Source: Alkalibacterium sp034520745
GTDB taxonomy: Bacteria > Bacillota > Bacilli > Lactobacillales > Carnobacteriaceae_A
Assembly (NCBI GenBank): GCA_034520745.1
Contig: JAXHNF010000003.1
Coordinates: 62,001-126,000 of the forward strand
DNA: 64,000 nucleotides
Direction: 5' to 3'
Part shown: one piece after another, positions 51,597-62,589 of the stretch
Layout: each line of letters opens with the position of its first letter
How positions within the stretch are numbered: the stretch's first letter is position 1
The notes under the pieces: generated by a model
Told to the model about the DNA's origin: nothing
Databases searched by the model: none
Seen by the model: the letters and a program-made list of their open reading frames with translations, nothing else
Translations under genes and position numbers: made by a program

Positions 51597-53839
51597 ATGA
51601 TCTGTCAACGTTGCATGGAAAGACCTGCCACGATCCATTTAACCACAAGCGTCAATGGACGCAGACGTGAAATCGATCTTTGTCAGAAGTGTTATCGTGA
51701 AATTAAACAGCAGGAACAGCAAGGACGTTTAAACCAGGGAAATAACCAGGATCCCTTTGGTTTCAATCAGTTTGATGATTTATTCAGAGCATTGTCCCAA
51801 GGAGGCAACCCCGACGCACAGCAGCCGACTCCACCAAATCAGCAGTTTACCGGAAACGAACAGCACAACCTCCCAGACAGGGCGGCGGTGGCCGTGGTGG
51901 CCTGCTCGGCGAATATGGTGTCGATTTGACCAAAATGGCCAGAGAAGGAAATATCGATCCTATAATTGGCCGGGATAAGGAAATCGAACGAGTCATCGAG
52001 ATTTTAAATAGACGAAAAAAAAATAATCCCATCTTGACTGGGGAAGCCGGTGTCGGTAAGACGGCCATCGTTGAAGGACTGGCTCTTAAGATCGTTAACG
52101 ACGAGGTTCCACATAAGCTTAAGAACAAAGAAGTGATCCGACTGGATGTGGCCTCCCTTGTTCAGGGCACAGGTATCAGAGGACAATTTGAGGAGCGCAT
52201 GCAGCAATTGATGAATGAACTGAAAGATAACGACGACATCATTCTGTTCATAGACGAAGTACATGAACTCGTCGGCGCCGGTACTGCAGAAGGCAGCAGC
52301 ATGGATGCAGGTAATATTCTGAAACCTGCTTTGGCCTCCGGTGAGCTTCAGATGGTCGGTGCCACTACTCTGAATGAATACAGAAAAATCGAAAAGATCC
52401 GGCCCTGGAACGCCGTCTGCAGCCTGTTCGAGTCAATGAACCGACTATAGAAGAAACCTTGACTATCTTGAAAGGTATTCAAAATAGATATGAAGATTAT
52501 CATCACGTCAAGTATACGGATAAGGCTTTGAAAAGTGCCGTAGAATTATCGCACCGCTATATTCAGGACCGCTTCCTGCCGGACAAGGCAATCGATCTGC
52601 TGGACGAATCAGGTTCCAAGAAGAACCTGACGATTCAAACTGTCGATCCGAAAACTATGGAAGAAAAAATCAGACGCTGCAGAAACGCATAAACAGGAAG
52701 CACTGGAACAGGAAGATTATGAAAAAGCAGCTTTCTACCGTGACCAGACTGCTAAATATCAGGAAATGATCGATCAGCAGACCCCTCAGTCCGAACAGCC
52801 TGAAGTGACAGAACAGGATATCATCAATATCATTGAAATCAAAACCGGCATACCTGTGGGTGATCTGAAAGAAAAAGAACAGGCTCAGCTGAAAGGACTT
52901 GACGACTCCCTCAAACATCATGTCATCGGTCAGGATGAAGCCATCAACAAAGTGGCAAGAGCTATCCGCCGAAACCGCATTGGGTTGAGACAGAAACATC
53001 GTCCGATCGGTTCTTTTATGTTTGTCGGTCCGACCGGTGTCGGGAAAACAGAACTGGCCAAGACCTTAGCGCTGGAACTGTTCGGCAGTAAAGACGCTTA
53101 TGTTCGTCTCGACATGAGCGAGTATATGGAAAAACACAGCACGTCCAAGCTTATCGGTTCCCCTCCCGGCTATGTCGGTTACGACGAAGCCGGACAGCTT
53201 ACGGAAAAAGTGAGACGTAACCCTTATAGCCTCATTCTGGTCGATGAAGTGGAAAAGGCTCATCCGGATGTCCTGCATATGTTCCTGCAGATACTGGACG
53301 ACGGCCGCCTGACTGATGCCCAGGGAAGAACGGTCAACTTTAAAGAAACCATCATCATCATGACAAGTAACGCCGGTACGACCAACGTTGAGTCAAGCGT
53401 AGGGTTCGGTGCACAGTTGAGCGGCGATCAGCATTCTATTTTAAACCATCTCCAGGATTACTTTAAACCGGAATTCCTGAATCGCTTCGACGGTATCGTT
53501 GAATTCAATTCCCTCACCAAAGAGGATCTCCTGAAGATCGTTGATCTCATGCTTAACGACGTAAACGAAGCTTTAAGCCAGCATGAGCTTTCCATTGAAG
53601 TGGATCAGAAAGCGAAGGAGAAGCTCGTTGACTTAGGGTATGACCCCAAAATGGGAGCACGGCCACTGAGAAGAGTGATCGAGGAACAGATCGAGGACAA
53701 AATCGCCGAGTTCTATTTGAACAATCCGGAACCAGGTAAAATTCTGGCCACTGTGGACGATAGCGGCGCCGTCACGATTGAAAAAATAGACAGCGAAAAG
53801 AAAGAAATCTTAGATACAGATGAAACTGAGGAAGACTGA
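51597..53839 (+). CDS. clpE: Clp ATPase ClpE (several frame breaks)
   Basis: HSP100 unfoldase for ClpP, heat and protein stress. About 747 codons. N-terminal zinc finger CQRCMERPA...CQKCYRE at residues 3-40; AAA1 Walker A GEAGVGKTA, Walker B ILFIDEVHEL; UVR-like middle part (QEDYEKAAFYRDQT); AAA2 Walker A GPTGVGKTE and Walker B ILVDEVEKA; the C-terminal D2-small domain. Breaks lie near 51880, 52405-52440, 52665. Controlled by CtsR boxes. Ends in a terminator. Confidence 0.96.
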
Positions 53840-53851
53840 ATATACACCTCG

Positions 53852-53894
53852 AAAAAACAGGCGCTGGGATATTTGTCCCGGCGCCTGTTTTTTT
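53852..53894. terminator. Two-way terminator after clpE
   Basis: Stem AAAAAACAGGCGCTGGGA/TCCCGGCGCCTGTTTTTT, 6-base loop. Closes clpE and, from the other side, the NmrA-like gene. Confidence 0.92.
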
Positions 53895-53907
53895 CATGCA
53901 TGACAGA

Positions 53908-54763
53908 TCAGTCCTGGCAGTGCCTTTTCATGAAACTCAGCAGCGACTCGGCCTCTTTTCCAGTGATGAACCGGTAGTCTTCCGTCACGGTATTCAGCAA
54001 GCCGAGATTTGCGGCTTCATACATCGATGCCAGTAAAGGACCGAAGCCTGATGGTTCATCATAAACCTGCGCAAACTCCTCCATGGACATGGGTTCAAAC
54101 CCCAGCTCGCTCCCGCTAACTTGGCTGAGCGTCTCCGCCAGTTCCACCATAGTATAGGACCTATTTTGTGTGAGTGTATACGTCTGGTTATGAAGTGAAG
54201 GGTCCACAGCAACCGACACGATCGCCCGGGCACTGTCTTGTCGGGATATGAAACTGACTTTTTCATGAGGAACAGGGTAAACGACCTTGCCCCGGTCTTC
54301 AAGTTCCGACAGATAGCTGACCAGCGGATCTGCATACATTGCATTTTTAATGACCGTATAAGACAATGAAGAACAGGCGAGACGCCGACTGGCATAGCCG
54401 TAAAACGGGCTCATGAGAAATGGATTATTTTCCTGATCTGCGTAAAAGCTGATAAAGATAAAATGGCCGACCTCTGCTTCTTCAGCCGCAAGGACCACAT
54501 TCTCGATCTCCGCAGCCGGTCATAACTGGGATGAACGATACTCGGAATGTAGACAAGGACATCGGTCTCTTTAAAGGCCTTGATGAGTTCCTCTCTCCAA
54601 GATAATCAGCTTTCTTTACCTCTACCCCTTTATCTGCAAGGTGTCTGGCCTTTTCGGGATTTCGGACAGATACACGCAGTGAGTCTGGAGGTAATTTCTC
54701 CAGAGCCACTTTCATCACCTCGGTACCTAACCTTCCCGTTGCACCAGTGATCGTATAGCGCAT
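53908..54763 (-). CDS. NAD(P)-binding NmrA-like SDR protein (frame break)
   Basis: About 285 codons. Rossmann motif TITGATGRLGTEVMK at residues 3-17; then VRNPEKARHLADKGVEV. Break near 54590 and 54500, after which AEEAEVGHFIFISFYAD, YTVIKNAMYADPL. These NmrA-like proteins are quinone reductases or redox sensors; the exact role is not known. GGGGAGCG precedes the ATG at 54763. Confidence 0.82.
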
Positions 54764-54880
54764 GACGCTCCCCTCTCTTTGCCTTCTTTTTTCTCTTAGT
54801 GCACTGTTATTCTCGGACATATTATCAACTCAATTGTAATTCAAATCATTTTCTTTTTACAGAATCAAAACTTTCTGAGC

Positions 54881-54918
54881 AAAAAGAGTTTCATCTCCTT
54901 GTTGCGGAAATGAAACTC
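54881..54918 (-). terminator. Terminator after prfC
   Basis: Stem GAGTTTCAT/ATGAAACTC, 15-base loop with some pairing, then TTTTT on the minus strand. Confidence 0.8.
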
Positions 54919-54941
54919 CTATTACTGATACATGTGTTTGA

Positions 54942-56534
54942 TCAAAGAAGGGAGGTCAGTTCCACTTCCGGATATTTGTCGCTGAACCAGCGCATTGCAA
55001 ACTGGTTTTCAAACAAGAACAGCGGCTGATCGAATCGGTCTCTCACAAGCATGTTTCGGCTCGAGCCCATATTTTCATCCAGTTGTTCAGGGTCAACCCA
55101 TCTAGCAATACGATTACCGATCGAGGTCATGATGACTTCCGAGTTATATTCATTTCGCATACGGTGTTCGAAGACTTCGAACTGAAGCTGACCGACAGCG
55201 CCGATTATATATGTCTCAGTATGATACGATTTATATAACTGGATCGCGCCTTCCTGGACCAGCTGGTTGATGCCTTTGTGAAACGATTTTTGTTTCATGA
55301 CATTTTTCGGTTCGACTTTCATAAACAGCTCCGGAGTGAACTGAGGAAGCTCCTGATAAGTCAGCTTATCTTTACCGGAATAGAGCGTATCCCCGATCTG
55401 AAAGTTCCCCGTGTCGTAAAGACCGATGATGTCCCCTGCGACGGCATCCGTGACCGTTTCTCTACTTTCAGCCATAAACTGAGTCGAGTTGGAAAGCCTG
55501 ATTTTCTTGTCTGTCCGTGACAACGTTACGTCCATTCCCCGCTCGAATTTACCTGAACAGATTCTCAGGAATGCAATCCTGTCACGGTGACGCGGATCCA
55601 TATTTGCCTGAATTTTAAAGATAAAACCGGAAAAATCCGGTTCAGTCGGTTTGACCTGTTCCCCTTCAACCGTTTCGTGAGAAGACGGCTTCGGAGCAAA
55701 TTGTAAAAAGGTCTCCAGAAAAGTCTGAACACCGAAATTAGTCAGCGCAGAACCGAAGAATACCGGAGTCAGCTTTCCTGCTGCGATAGCCTCTTCTGAG
55801 AAGTCATTCCCTGCTTCTTTCAACAGTAACGCTTCTTCAAGGACCTGATCATAGAGACTTTCCTGTTTGATCTTATGATCTCCTATGATTTCACCCTCGG
55901 AATCAAGCGGAATAAAACGCTCACCTTCATTGGATTCTTCCGGTCTGAATGCTTCTATACGGTTATGATATAAATCATACAGTCCAAGCAGGGTCTTTCC
56001 GGATCCAATGGGCCAGTTCATTGGATATGCATCAATTTCGAGCACTTCTTCCAGTTCTTCGATCAGCTCCAGAGGTTCTCTGCCATCTCTATCCAGTTTA
56101 TTCATGAAAGTAAAGATGGGGATCCCTCTTAAACGACAGACCTTAAAGAGTTTTTTAGTCTGTTCCTCAATACCCTTGGCACTGTCTACGACCATCACAG
56201 CTGCATCTACGGCCATCAGCGTCCGGTAAGTATCTTCAGAAAAGTCTTCGTGCCCGGGTGTATCAAGGATATTGATGCGCTTGTCCTGATATTCAAACTG
56301 CATCACAGAACTTGTGACAGAGATTCCTCTTTGCTTTTCGATTTCCATCCAGTCGGATTTGGCAAATTTACCCGATTTTTTTGCCTTGACTGTTCCTGCC
56401 TGCCTGATTGCCCCGCCAAATAGAAGAAGTTGTTCAGTGATCGTTGTCTTTCCGGCATCCGGATGGGAAATGATCGCAAATGTCCTTCTTCTGTTTACCT
56501 CTTTGTTTAATTCAATATTAGTATATTCAGTCAC
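54942..56534 (-). CDS. prfC: Peptide chain release factor 3
   Basis: GTPase that removes RF1/RF2 after termination. Complete, 530 residues, EF-G like. G1 SHPDAGKTT at about 20-28, DTPGHEDFSED, NKLDRDGR. 11 bases after the permease gene, so probably cotranscribed. No frame break in 1.6 kb, in contrast to its neighbours. Confidence 0.97.
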   Translation of the reverse strand: MTEYTNIELNKEVNRRRTFAIISHPDAGKTTITEQLLLFGGAIRQAGTVKAKKSGKFAKSDWMEIEKQRGISVTSSVMQFEYQDKRINILDTPGHEDFSEDTYRTLMAVDAAVMVVDSAKGIEEQTKKLFKVCRLRGIPIFTFMNKLDRDGREPLELIEELEEVLEIDAYPMNWPIGSGKTLLGLYDLYHNRIEAFRPEESNEGERFIPLDSEGEIIGDHKIKQESLYDQVLEEALLLKEAGNDFSEEAIAAGKLTPVFFGSALTNFGVQTFLETFLQFAPKPSSHETVEGEQVKPTEPDFSGFIFKIQANMDPRHRDRIAFLRICSGKFERGMDVTLSRTDKKIRLSNSTQFMAESRETVTDAVAGDIIGLYDTGNFQIGDTLYSGKDKLTYQELPQFTPELFMKVEPKNVMKQKSFHKGINQLVQEGAIQLYKSYHTETYIIGAVGQLQFEVFEHRMRNEYNSEVIMTSIGNRIARWVDPEQLDENMGSSRNMLVRDRFDQPLFLFENQFAMRWFSDKYPEVELTSLL

Positions 56535-56545
56535 TATAAACGTCC

Positions 56546-57660
56546 TTACTTTTGGTTATTTTTTTGTATTGATTCTGAAATCAGTTTCTGTTCTTTATAC
56601 ATTTTAAATAGATACGTTCCTATGGTTTTCAAGATAGCAAAAACCGGGACACCAATCAACATGCCGATCAGCCCTGCTATGTTTGCCGAAGCAAGCAGAA
56701 CCAGTATAACGGTAAGTGGATGAATGGCCAGTGATTTCCCTACCAGAAACGGGGTAAAGAAATTGCTGTCCAGCTGTTGAGCAATCAGGACAAAAACAGC
56801 AGCCAGTACAGCCTGGGAAGGTGATTCGATCAATCCCACGATAATTGCCGGTCCTGCTCCGATAAACGGTCCCACATAGGGTATGAAGTTCGTGATCGCT
56901 GCGAAAAAGAAAGTAAAAAGGCTGAGGGCATCCCGACGATGGAATACATTATGAAAAGCAGTACCCCAACAAGCAGAGAAGCCATCCCTTTTCCGCTGAT
57001 ATAACTTGATATCGTATCATCTGTTTTGATGATCATTTCTTTTACATTTCCCTTATACTTAACAGGCGTCATATCCACCACCATAGGCAGAAATTTTCTG
57101 CCGTCATGCAGCATGTAAAACAGGATGACGGGAATGGTTATAAACAGGAATGCCAGCTCAGTAAAAGCCGTAATCGCTGCGCCCACACCGGAGATCAGTC
57201 CAGATAAGACTCGTGAACCCAGATCTCTCAGCCATATTTCGAGATTCTCTAAAGCCATATTTATATCGACCTGCTGCATCCACGGTTCTTCAGCCAGACG
57301 ATTGGCATAAATTTCCAGCTCACTGATAAAGACCGGGATACCTGAGATCAGATTGGACGTCTGTTCGATCAGCATCGGTATGCCCAGTAAAATAGACAAG
57401 ATGATAAAGCCGCTCAGCAAAAGCATAACGACGGCGATGCCGATGATCCGTTTCACTTTGAAACGTTCAAGTATTTCAACAAGCGGATTCAACAGATAAA
57501 ATAAAAAGCCTGCTATAAGCAGAGGCATGAACAGTGCAGTAAGAATACCTACTAACGGATTCAATATAAAGTCGACACGCTGCAGCAGATAGATGAGCAG
57601 TGCCACAGCCAGAAGCCACACTGTCCAGAACATTAATTTAGATTCTTTCCATTTGATCAC
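56546..57660 (-). CDS. AI-2E family transporter (UPF0118), one frame break
   Basis: About 371 residues, seven to eight membrane helices. The N-terminal pair (FWTVWLLAVALLIYLLQ and LMPLLIAGFLFYLLNP region), amphipathic middle, C-terminal GPFIGAGPAIIVGLIES and GLIGMLIGVPVFAILK. Break near 56935-56880. The family includes AI-2 exporters and Na+/H+ antiporters; the substrate cannot be decided. A -10 TATAAT lies upstream near 57700. Confidence 0.87.
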
Positions 57661-57740
57661 TTTATCCCCCTCTTTTTAATCATTTCTCTTACATTATAGT
57701 TGACATAGCTATTTAATGAAAGAGCAAGTTCTATGATAGA

Positions 57741-57769
57741 TTGACGCAAATCACAAATATTGCTATAGT
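57741..57769 (+). promoter_or_regulatory. SigmaA promoter of the GNAT gene
   Basis: -35 TTGACG, 17-base spacer, -10 TATAGT, about 28 bases before the start. Confidence 0.82.
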
Positions 57770-57797
57770 TAGACATAATTCAGAAAAGAGGGGTAAC

Positions 57798-58233
57798 ATG
57801 AAATTCCTGACAACAACAGATATCTCATCTTCAATTTACTTAGATTCTATAGCCATCAGAAAAGAAGTTTTCATAGAGGAACAGAACGTTGATGTAGCCT
57901 TGGAAATCGATGACTTGGAAGATAAGACCCTGCATATCGTGGGATATGAAGAGGATACACCCATCTGCACAGCCCGTCTGCTGAAAAAAGAATGACGGAT
58001 CGGTCAAAGTCCAGCGTGTTGCCGTTCTTTCCGCAAGGCGTAAACAGGGAATCGGACGACTGCTGCTCGAGTGGATTGAAAAAATCGCCAGAGAACAGCT
58101 TTACGGCTCCCGCCTGATTCTTGATTCTCAGGACCATGCCATTCCTTTTTATGAAAAAGAGGGCTTTGAAGTCCAGGGTGACGGTTTCTTAGATGCCGGC
58201 ATCCCCCATCATTTTATGAAAAAAAACATCTGA
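57798..58233 (+). CDS. GNAT family N-acetyltransferase, YjcF-like (one frame break)
   Basis: About 145 residues. RKEVFIEEQNVD at the start is the mark of YjcF/ElaA-like enzymes; the acetyl-CoA site is RRKQGIGRLLLEWIE (Q/RxxGxG/A). An A run at about 57988 is off by one: the sense continues as NDGSVKVQRVAVL. GAGGGG precedes ATG 57798. Converges with and overlaps the DUF3006 gene by 20 bases. Confidence 0.88.
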
Positions 58234-58498
58234 GTTGTTCAGCTCCCCTGCTCTTTTTCGCAGACTTTCTCAAAAGCTCTCTCCTTTTGGCTTCACTAGA
58301 AGTCAGTCTGCTTTCTTTTTCCCGATCATCTTTCTCAAGTATAAGCTGATGATCATGACTCACCTTTATATAAAACACGTCCCCGATCGCATAAAATCGG
58401 GGCATTTTTTTTACCGGCAGAAAAATCGGTCCCCCTGATGAATCCGGAACTAACTTTGCCACCTCATTTTCTATTTCTTCAAGTACGACATACATCAC
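58214..58498 (-). CDS. DUF3006 family protein
   Basis: 94 residues. The first 65 match DUF3006 (YVVLEEIENEVAKLVPD, FLPVKKMPRFYAIGDVFYIKV), a small beta-barrel found next to MBL-fold proteins in Firmicutes. The last 20 residues are basic. Starts within the end of the MBL gene (ATGA overlap of 4). Function unknown. Confidence 0.82.
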   Translation of the reverse strand: MMYVVLEEIENEVAKLVPDSSGGPIFLPVKKMPRFYAIGDVFYIKVSHDHQLILEKDDREKESRLTSSEAKRRELLRKSAKKSRGAEQLRCFFS

Positions 58499-59487
58499 TC
58501 ATCCTCCTCAGTGAAAACATCATGCTGTCGGTCCTCCTTGACGTGAATCCTTATCGTGCCGTCCCTGTCTGTTCCGAACAGCTCAGCGCGGTGATCCGCA
58601 ATCTTTTTAATGATTTCTTTGTGAGGATGTCCGTACCGATTACCTGAACCTGCCTGATAGACGGCGATTCCGGGATCTACAGCATTCAGCCATTCCTCAC
58701 TCGTACTCGAGCCTGAACCATGGTGGCCTAAAATCATGATATCGGACTGCAGACTTTTAGGGCTTTCTTTCAAGATGCGCTTTTCCACACCGGCGTCAAC
58801 GTCCCCTGAATGCACCAGTGAGGTCTCGCCGACCGCGATGCGGGTGACGATCGATTCATCGTTCTGACTGTTCTGCTTTTCGTTTTCAAGCGGATGCAGG
58901 ACTTCAATGGAAAAGGGACCAATATCAGATGCATACCCGGTTTTAGGCTCGGCGTATGTGATATCCGCTTTCAGCATTGCATCCAGCAACTCTCCGTATT
59001 CCTGACTGGTATGGTCCATTCCATTCATCCAGACTTCTTTGACCTGAAAGTACTCAAGAACAAGATCACCGTTTCCGATATGATCGGCATCATTGTGTGT
59101 GAAAATGAGCAGATCGATTTCACCGCCCACCCCGATCTCCCCGTTCAGATAATTGATGATCTGTGCTTCACTGTCGTCATAACGTCCCGTATCCATCAGG
59201 ATCGTCGTTCCGTCAGATGCTTTCAGCAAGGTCGAGGACCCTTGTCCAACATCAAAAAAATGGAACTCCGCCAGACTTTCTCTTTCAGGCTCATTGAAAA
59301 CGTATGAGCCGAATGTACGGATACGGGAGGTCATTTCGCTGATAGACGTTTCGATCCATTGATAAGAATAATCAGCTCTCTCTGTCCAAAGACCCAATAA
59401 AAAAGCAACACCAACAAGCAGTGTCGTCATTACGATCGAACGGGTTTTGTGATGCTTCTTATTATTGCGTTTATAATTTCTTCTCAC
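58495..59487 (-). CDS. Membrane-anchored MBL-fold hydrolase, ComEC/Rec2 C-domain-like
   Basis: 330 residues. Basic N-terminus, one membrane helix (about 20-38, MTTLLVGVAFLLGLW), then a metallo-beta-lactamase domain outside: HFFDVGQGSSTLL, metal motif THNDADHIG, HSGDVD, ILGHHGSGSS. It resembles the DNA-degrading domain of ComEC, standing alone. Likely a secreted nuclease or phosphodiesterase (inference). The GTG start at 59487 follows GGAGAG. Confidence 0.88.
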   Translation of the reverse strand: MRRNYKRNNKKHHKTRSIVMTTLLVGVAFLLGLWTERADYSYQWIETSISEMTSRIRTFGSYVFNEPERESLAEFHFFDVGQGSSTLLKASDGTTILMDTGRYDDSEAQIINYLNGEIGVGGEIDLLIFTHNDADHIGNGDLVLEYFQVKEVWMNGMDHTSQEYGELLDAMLKADITYAEPKTGYASDIGPFSIEVLHPLENEKQNSQNDESIVTRIAVGETSLVHSGDVDAGVEKRILKESPKSLQSDIMILGHHGSGSSTSEEWLNAVDPGIAVYQAGSGNRYGHPHKEIIKKIADHRAELFGTDRDGTIRIHVKEDRQHDVFTEEDE

Positions 59488-60391
59488 TGCTCATACTCTC
59501 CAGTTGGTTAGATAATGTCATCAGATCCTCCGGCAGCGGGGCCTTCACTTCCAGTCGTGCCCCCGTAAACGGATGCTCGGAAGATGATTCTGGAGCAGTG
59601 CAGCGCCTGTCTGGCTATCAGTTTTTCGTCAGCATCCGGGTTATATAGCGTATCCCCCAGCAAAGCATGATTCATTGCTGAAAAGTGGACTCTGATCTGA
59701 TGTGTTCGCCCTGTATGAAGCTGAATTTTCACCTGAGTGCTTTTTGCATACCTTTTTTTTACCCAATATTCAGTCATCGACGGTTTTCCGCTATCCATAA
59801 CCTGTCTCTTGATTATCGAGTTTTCCATCCGGCCGATCGGCTCATTTATACACCCCGTCTGACTCTCGATGGTTCCTTCAACAAACGCCGTGTACTCCTT
59901 ATATAAGTCTTTTTCATGCAAAAGCTGATCCAGATAGGAATGTGCCAGCCCGTGTTTGGCAAAAATCATGATCCCGGAGGCTGTCTTTGTCCAGACCGAG
60001 TCACGACATGGACTGTTTTATGCTTGTAACCGTTCTTCAGGATATAGCCTTTCACTATATTTGCCATGGTGTGATTACTGTAAAGTGACGACGGTACGGA
60101 TGGAACATCGCTTTGTTTATTGACGATCAGAAAATGTTCGTCTTCAAAGAGAACAGTGATATCCTCAGTCGACTGTTTCAGCCTGTCATTATCCGGTTCT
60201 TCAGGTAAATGAAGGGCGATCCGGTCTCCTTTGGTCACCATTTTCCTGACCCGGGAGGATTCCTGATTGACTTCCAGACGACCACCCTGAAACTTCACCT
60301 TGGCAAGGAGGCGTTTGGAAATACGTTTTGACTTTAAAAAAGATTTCAGAGTCAAAGGCTCTTCATTAGTTGCTGTCCATTCTATTTTCAT
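59471..60391 (-). CDS. RluA-family pseudouridine synthase, RluD/YjbO-like (frame breaks)
   Basis: About 306 codons. N-terminal S4-like part (KSKRISKRLLAKVKF), then the catalytic domain; the active Asp is in VTRLDKDTSG, which spans a break near 59985. HTGRTHQIRVHF is the second mark. A further break near 59555 gives the end FTGARLEVKAPLPEDL. Overlaps the MBL start by 17 bases and nadK end by 26. Confidence 0.9.
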
Positions 60392-61198
60392 GGTTTGATT
60401 TGGCTCCTAAAAATGCATCTTCCACACGATTCCAGAAATGAGTATGCTGATACTGTGCAAATCTTATACGTTCTTTCGCGATTTGAAATCGTATGTAGTC
60501 AACATCGTGATTCTGACGACACTAGCTGATCAATCGTTAGCGTAAACTGCATTTGTGTCGATCGGTCTGATCTCTATCCATTCATCCGGCGCTATAATCA
60601 ATGGTGAACTCAGCGTTCTGTATATACGGTTATTCAATGAGGCTATCTCTGTCAGCTGCAGAGCTTCCAGCCTCGGGTGCAGAACCGCTCCCCCGATCGA
60701 CTTGTTGTATCCGGTCGAACCTGTCGGTGTAGAGATACAGACGCCGTCGTCCCCTGAACCGTTCAAAATGCTGCTTCTTCGATGTAGACGTCGCAAACCA
60801 GAGTGCCGTCTGTGATTCTTGACGATCGATTCATTCAGTGCCAGAAAGTGCTTGTTTTTATATCCGTTTTTATAAACGACCTCAACATCCAGCAGCGGAT
60901 ACTGAATAAACTCGCCATTATCGTTTATGAGACTGTCGACCAGTTCCGTCAGATTATACTGTCTCCAGTCCGTGTAAAAGCCCAGATGGCCTGTATGCAC
61001 ACCGATGAACCTCACGGCATCAAGCAAGTGAGCATAACGGTGGAAAGCGGACAACAATGTCCCGTCTCCTCCCACTGAGATAACGATATCAGGCTTGTGT
61101 GTAACGATATCGATTTCTTCATCGGTCAGCAGCTCTTTTAACCGGCGTGTGACCTCTAGTGAATCTTTCGTATTATTTTGAACAATGGCAATTTTCAC
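60366..61198 (-). CDS. nadK: NAD kinase (frame breaks, one compensated)
   Basis: Phosphorylates NAD to NADP. About 277 codons. GGDGT in VISVGGDGTLLSAFH; NESIVK (family NE motif); STPTGSTGYNKS. About 60765-60825 is out of frame but open: the other frame reads ITDGTLVCDVYIEEAAFERFRG, the family core. The frame also breaks near 60545; the C-terminus (HDVDYIRFQIAKERIRFAQY) continues past the stop at 60530 to 60366, giving normal length. Confidence 0.93.
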
Positions 61199-61223
61199 GT
61201 TGATTTTCCTTCCTTTACATCAA

Positions 61224-61844
61224 TTACTCTTGAGAATAACGGAAGTCTTTTTGAATTTCCTTTATTTCTTCTCTGATCGTTGACATTTCTTCGTCCAACT
61301 GGAAAGCGGACTCTGCTGCCTTTTGCAGTCTTGAATTGATTTCATCCGGGAATTCTCCCTGGTATTTGTAATTGAGCGAATGTTCGATCGAAGCCCAGAA
61401 GTTCATTGCCAGTGTACGGATCTGAATTTCCACTAAAACCACTTTCACTTCATCGATCAGCTGGACCGGATATTCACATATGAGATGGTAAGAACGGTAC
61501 CCGCTGTCTTTCTTGTGGCTGACATAGTCTTTTTCATACACGACCGTGAGATCATTACGGTTCTTCAGCATGGTGACCACATCGTGTATATCTTCGACAA
61601 AAGGACACATGATCCTGATGCCTGCCAGATCTTCCATATCGGTTTCAAGTTTATCCAGCGAAATGTTCCTGGTTTTTGATTTCAGTAAAATACTGTTGAT
61701 CGGTTTGACCCTCCCCGTAACAAATTCGATTGGACCGTGTTCTTTTCTTAACTGGTACATTCCTCTCAAACCTCTTAATTTTACTTTCAGTTCATCTACA
61801 GTTTGTCTGTAAGGAAGCAGGAATAGTTCCCAATCTCTAATCAT
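61224..61844 (-). CDS. relQ: Small alarmone synthetase RelQ (GTP pyrophosphokinase)
   Basis: Makes (p)ppGpp without a hydrolase domain. Complete, 206 residues, synthetase domain with VTGRVKPINSILLK, DLAGIRIMCPF, SGYRSYHLICEY, LVEIQIRTLAMNFWASIEH. 26 bases before nadK, and divergent from the CYTH gene. Family member type YjbM. Confidence 0.95.
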   Translation of the reverse strand: MIRDWELFLLPYRQTVDELKVKLRGLRGMYQLRKEHGPIEFVTGRVKPINSILLKSKTRNISLDKLETDMEDLAGIRIMCPFVEDIHDVVTMLKNRNDLTVVYEKDYVSHKKDSGYRSYHLICEYPVQLIDEVKVVLVEIQIRTLAMNFWASIEHSLNYKYQGEFPDEINSRLQKAAESAFQLDEEMSTIREEIKEIQKDFRYSQE

Positions 61845-61939
61845 ATCCTATACCTTCTTTACTTTAATTTAGTCTTCATTATTGATATCATTGTAACATA
61901 TTTTTAAAAAATACCGTAGTAAGGGGTCCAAATAACCAT

Positions 61940-62518
61940 ATGAGACAAGAAGTCGAGATCGAATATAAAAACCTGCTGACTCAAGAGGAATACAGGAAAC
62001 TCAGACAGGCATTTTTCAAAAACGATAGCCTGCCTTTTACTCAGGAGAATCATTATTTTGACACAAATGAATACACTTTGAAAGAACATCAGTGTGCTCT
62101 GAGAATCAGGATAAAGAACAGCCATGCCGAAATGACCCTCAAGACACCTTTTGAAGGACACCACACGGAAACGACACTCGATCTGAAGATCAGAGATGCC
62201 AAAAAATGATTGAGCGAAGGCGGCTTCCTCATTCCCGACGATATGTTCACTGTGTTGAGCGAAGAAGGTATCTCTGTAGACAGACACGTTGTTAAAGTAG
62301 CGGACCTGAAAACGGAACGCCTGGAAGCCGTCCGTCCTCACTCGATCATCGTACTGGACAAAAGTTTCTATTCTAATCAAGTGGATTTCGAGCTGGAAGT
62401 GGAGTCGGATTCCAAGACAGCTGGAAAGAAGCTGTTCATGCAGATTCTCGATGATCACTCCATACCGCTCAGACCGACAGAAAATAAAATCGCACGTGCA
62501 TTCAACGCAAAAGCCTAA
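61940..62518 (+). CDS. CYTH domain protein (YjbK-like), in-frame stop from paired indels
   Basis: About 192 codons. ExExK in EVEIEYKNLL at the start marks a triphosphate tunnel enzyme; YFDTNEYTLK, LRIRIK, FELEVE are further tunnel residues. At 62207 a TGA interrupts the frame, yet the same frame goes on. With one more A in the A run and one C fewer, the region reads DAKKMIEEGGFL, so two errors cancel. Likely an inorganic triphosphatase or a nucleotide-binding protein. Promoter guess TTGATA/TAAAAA at 61882-61910. Confidence 0.9.
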
Positions 62519-62525
62519 ATCACCA

Positions 62526-62589
62526 GCCTAAATATGATATTTGTGACATTTTTGTCACAGAGAAAGGTCAATGTGTCCTTTTTTTAGGC
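62526..62589. promoter_or_regulatory. Nested inverted repeats upstream of spxH
   Basis: Inner: TGTGAC (62542-62547), six bases, GTCACA (62554-62559). Outer: GCCTAAA (62526-62532) and TTTAGGC (62583-62589). Rex and CRP sites have similar half sites but other spacing. It may be a terminator for the CYTH gene or an operator for spxH. Confidence 0.5.

Noticed and set aside
62542..62559. Rex site before spxH
   Set aside because: Half sites resemble TTGTGA/TCACAA, but the gap is two bases too long for the Rex consensus; kept only as an unknown palindrome.
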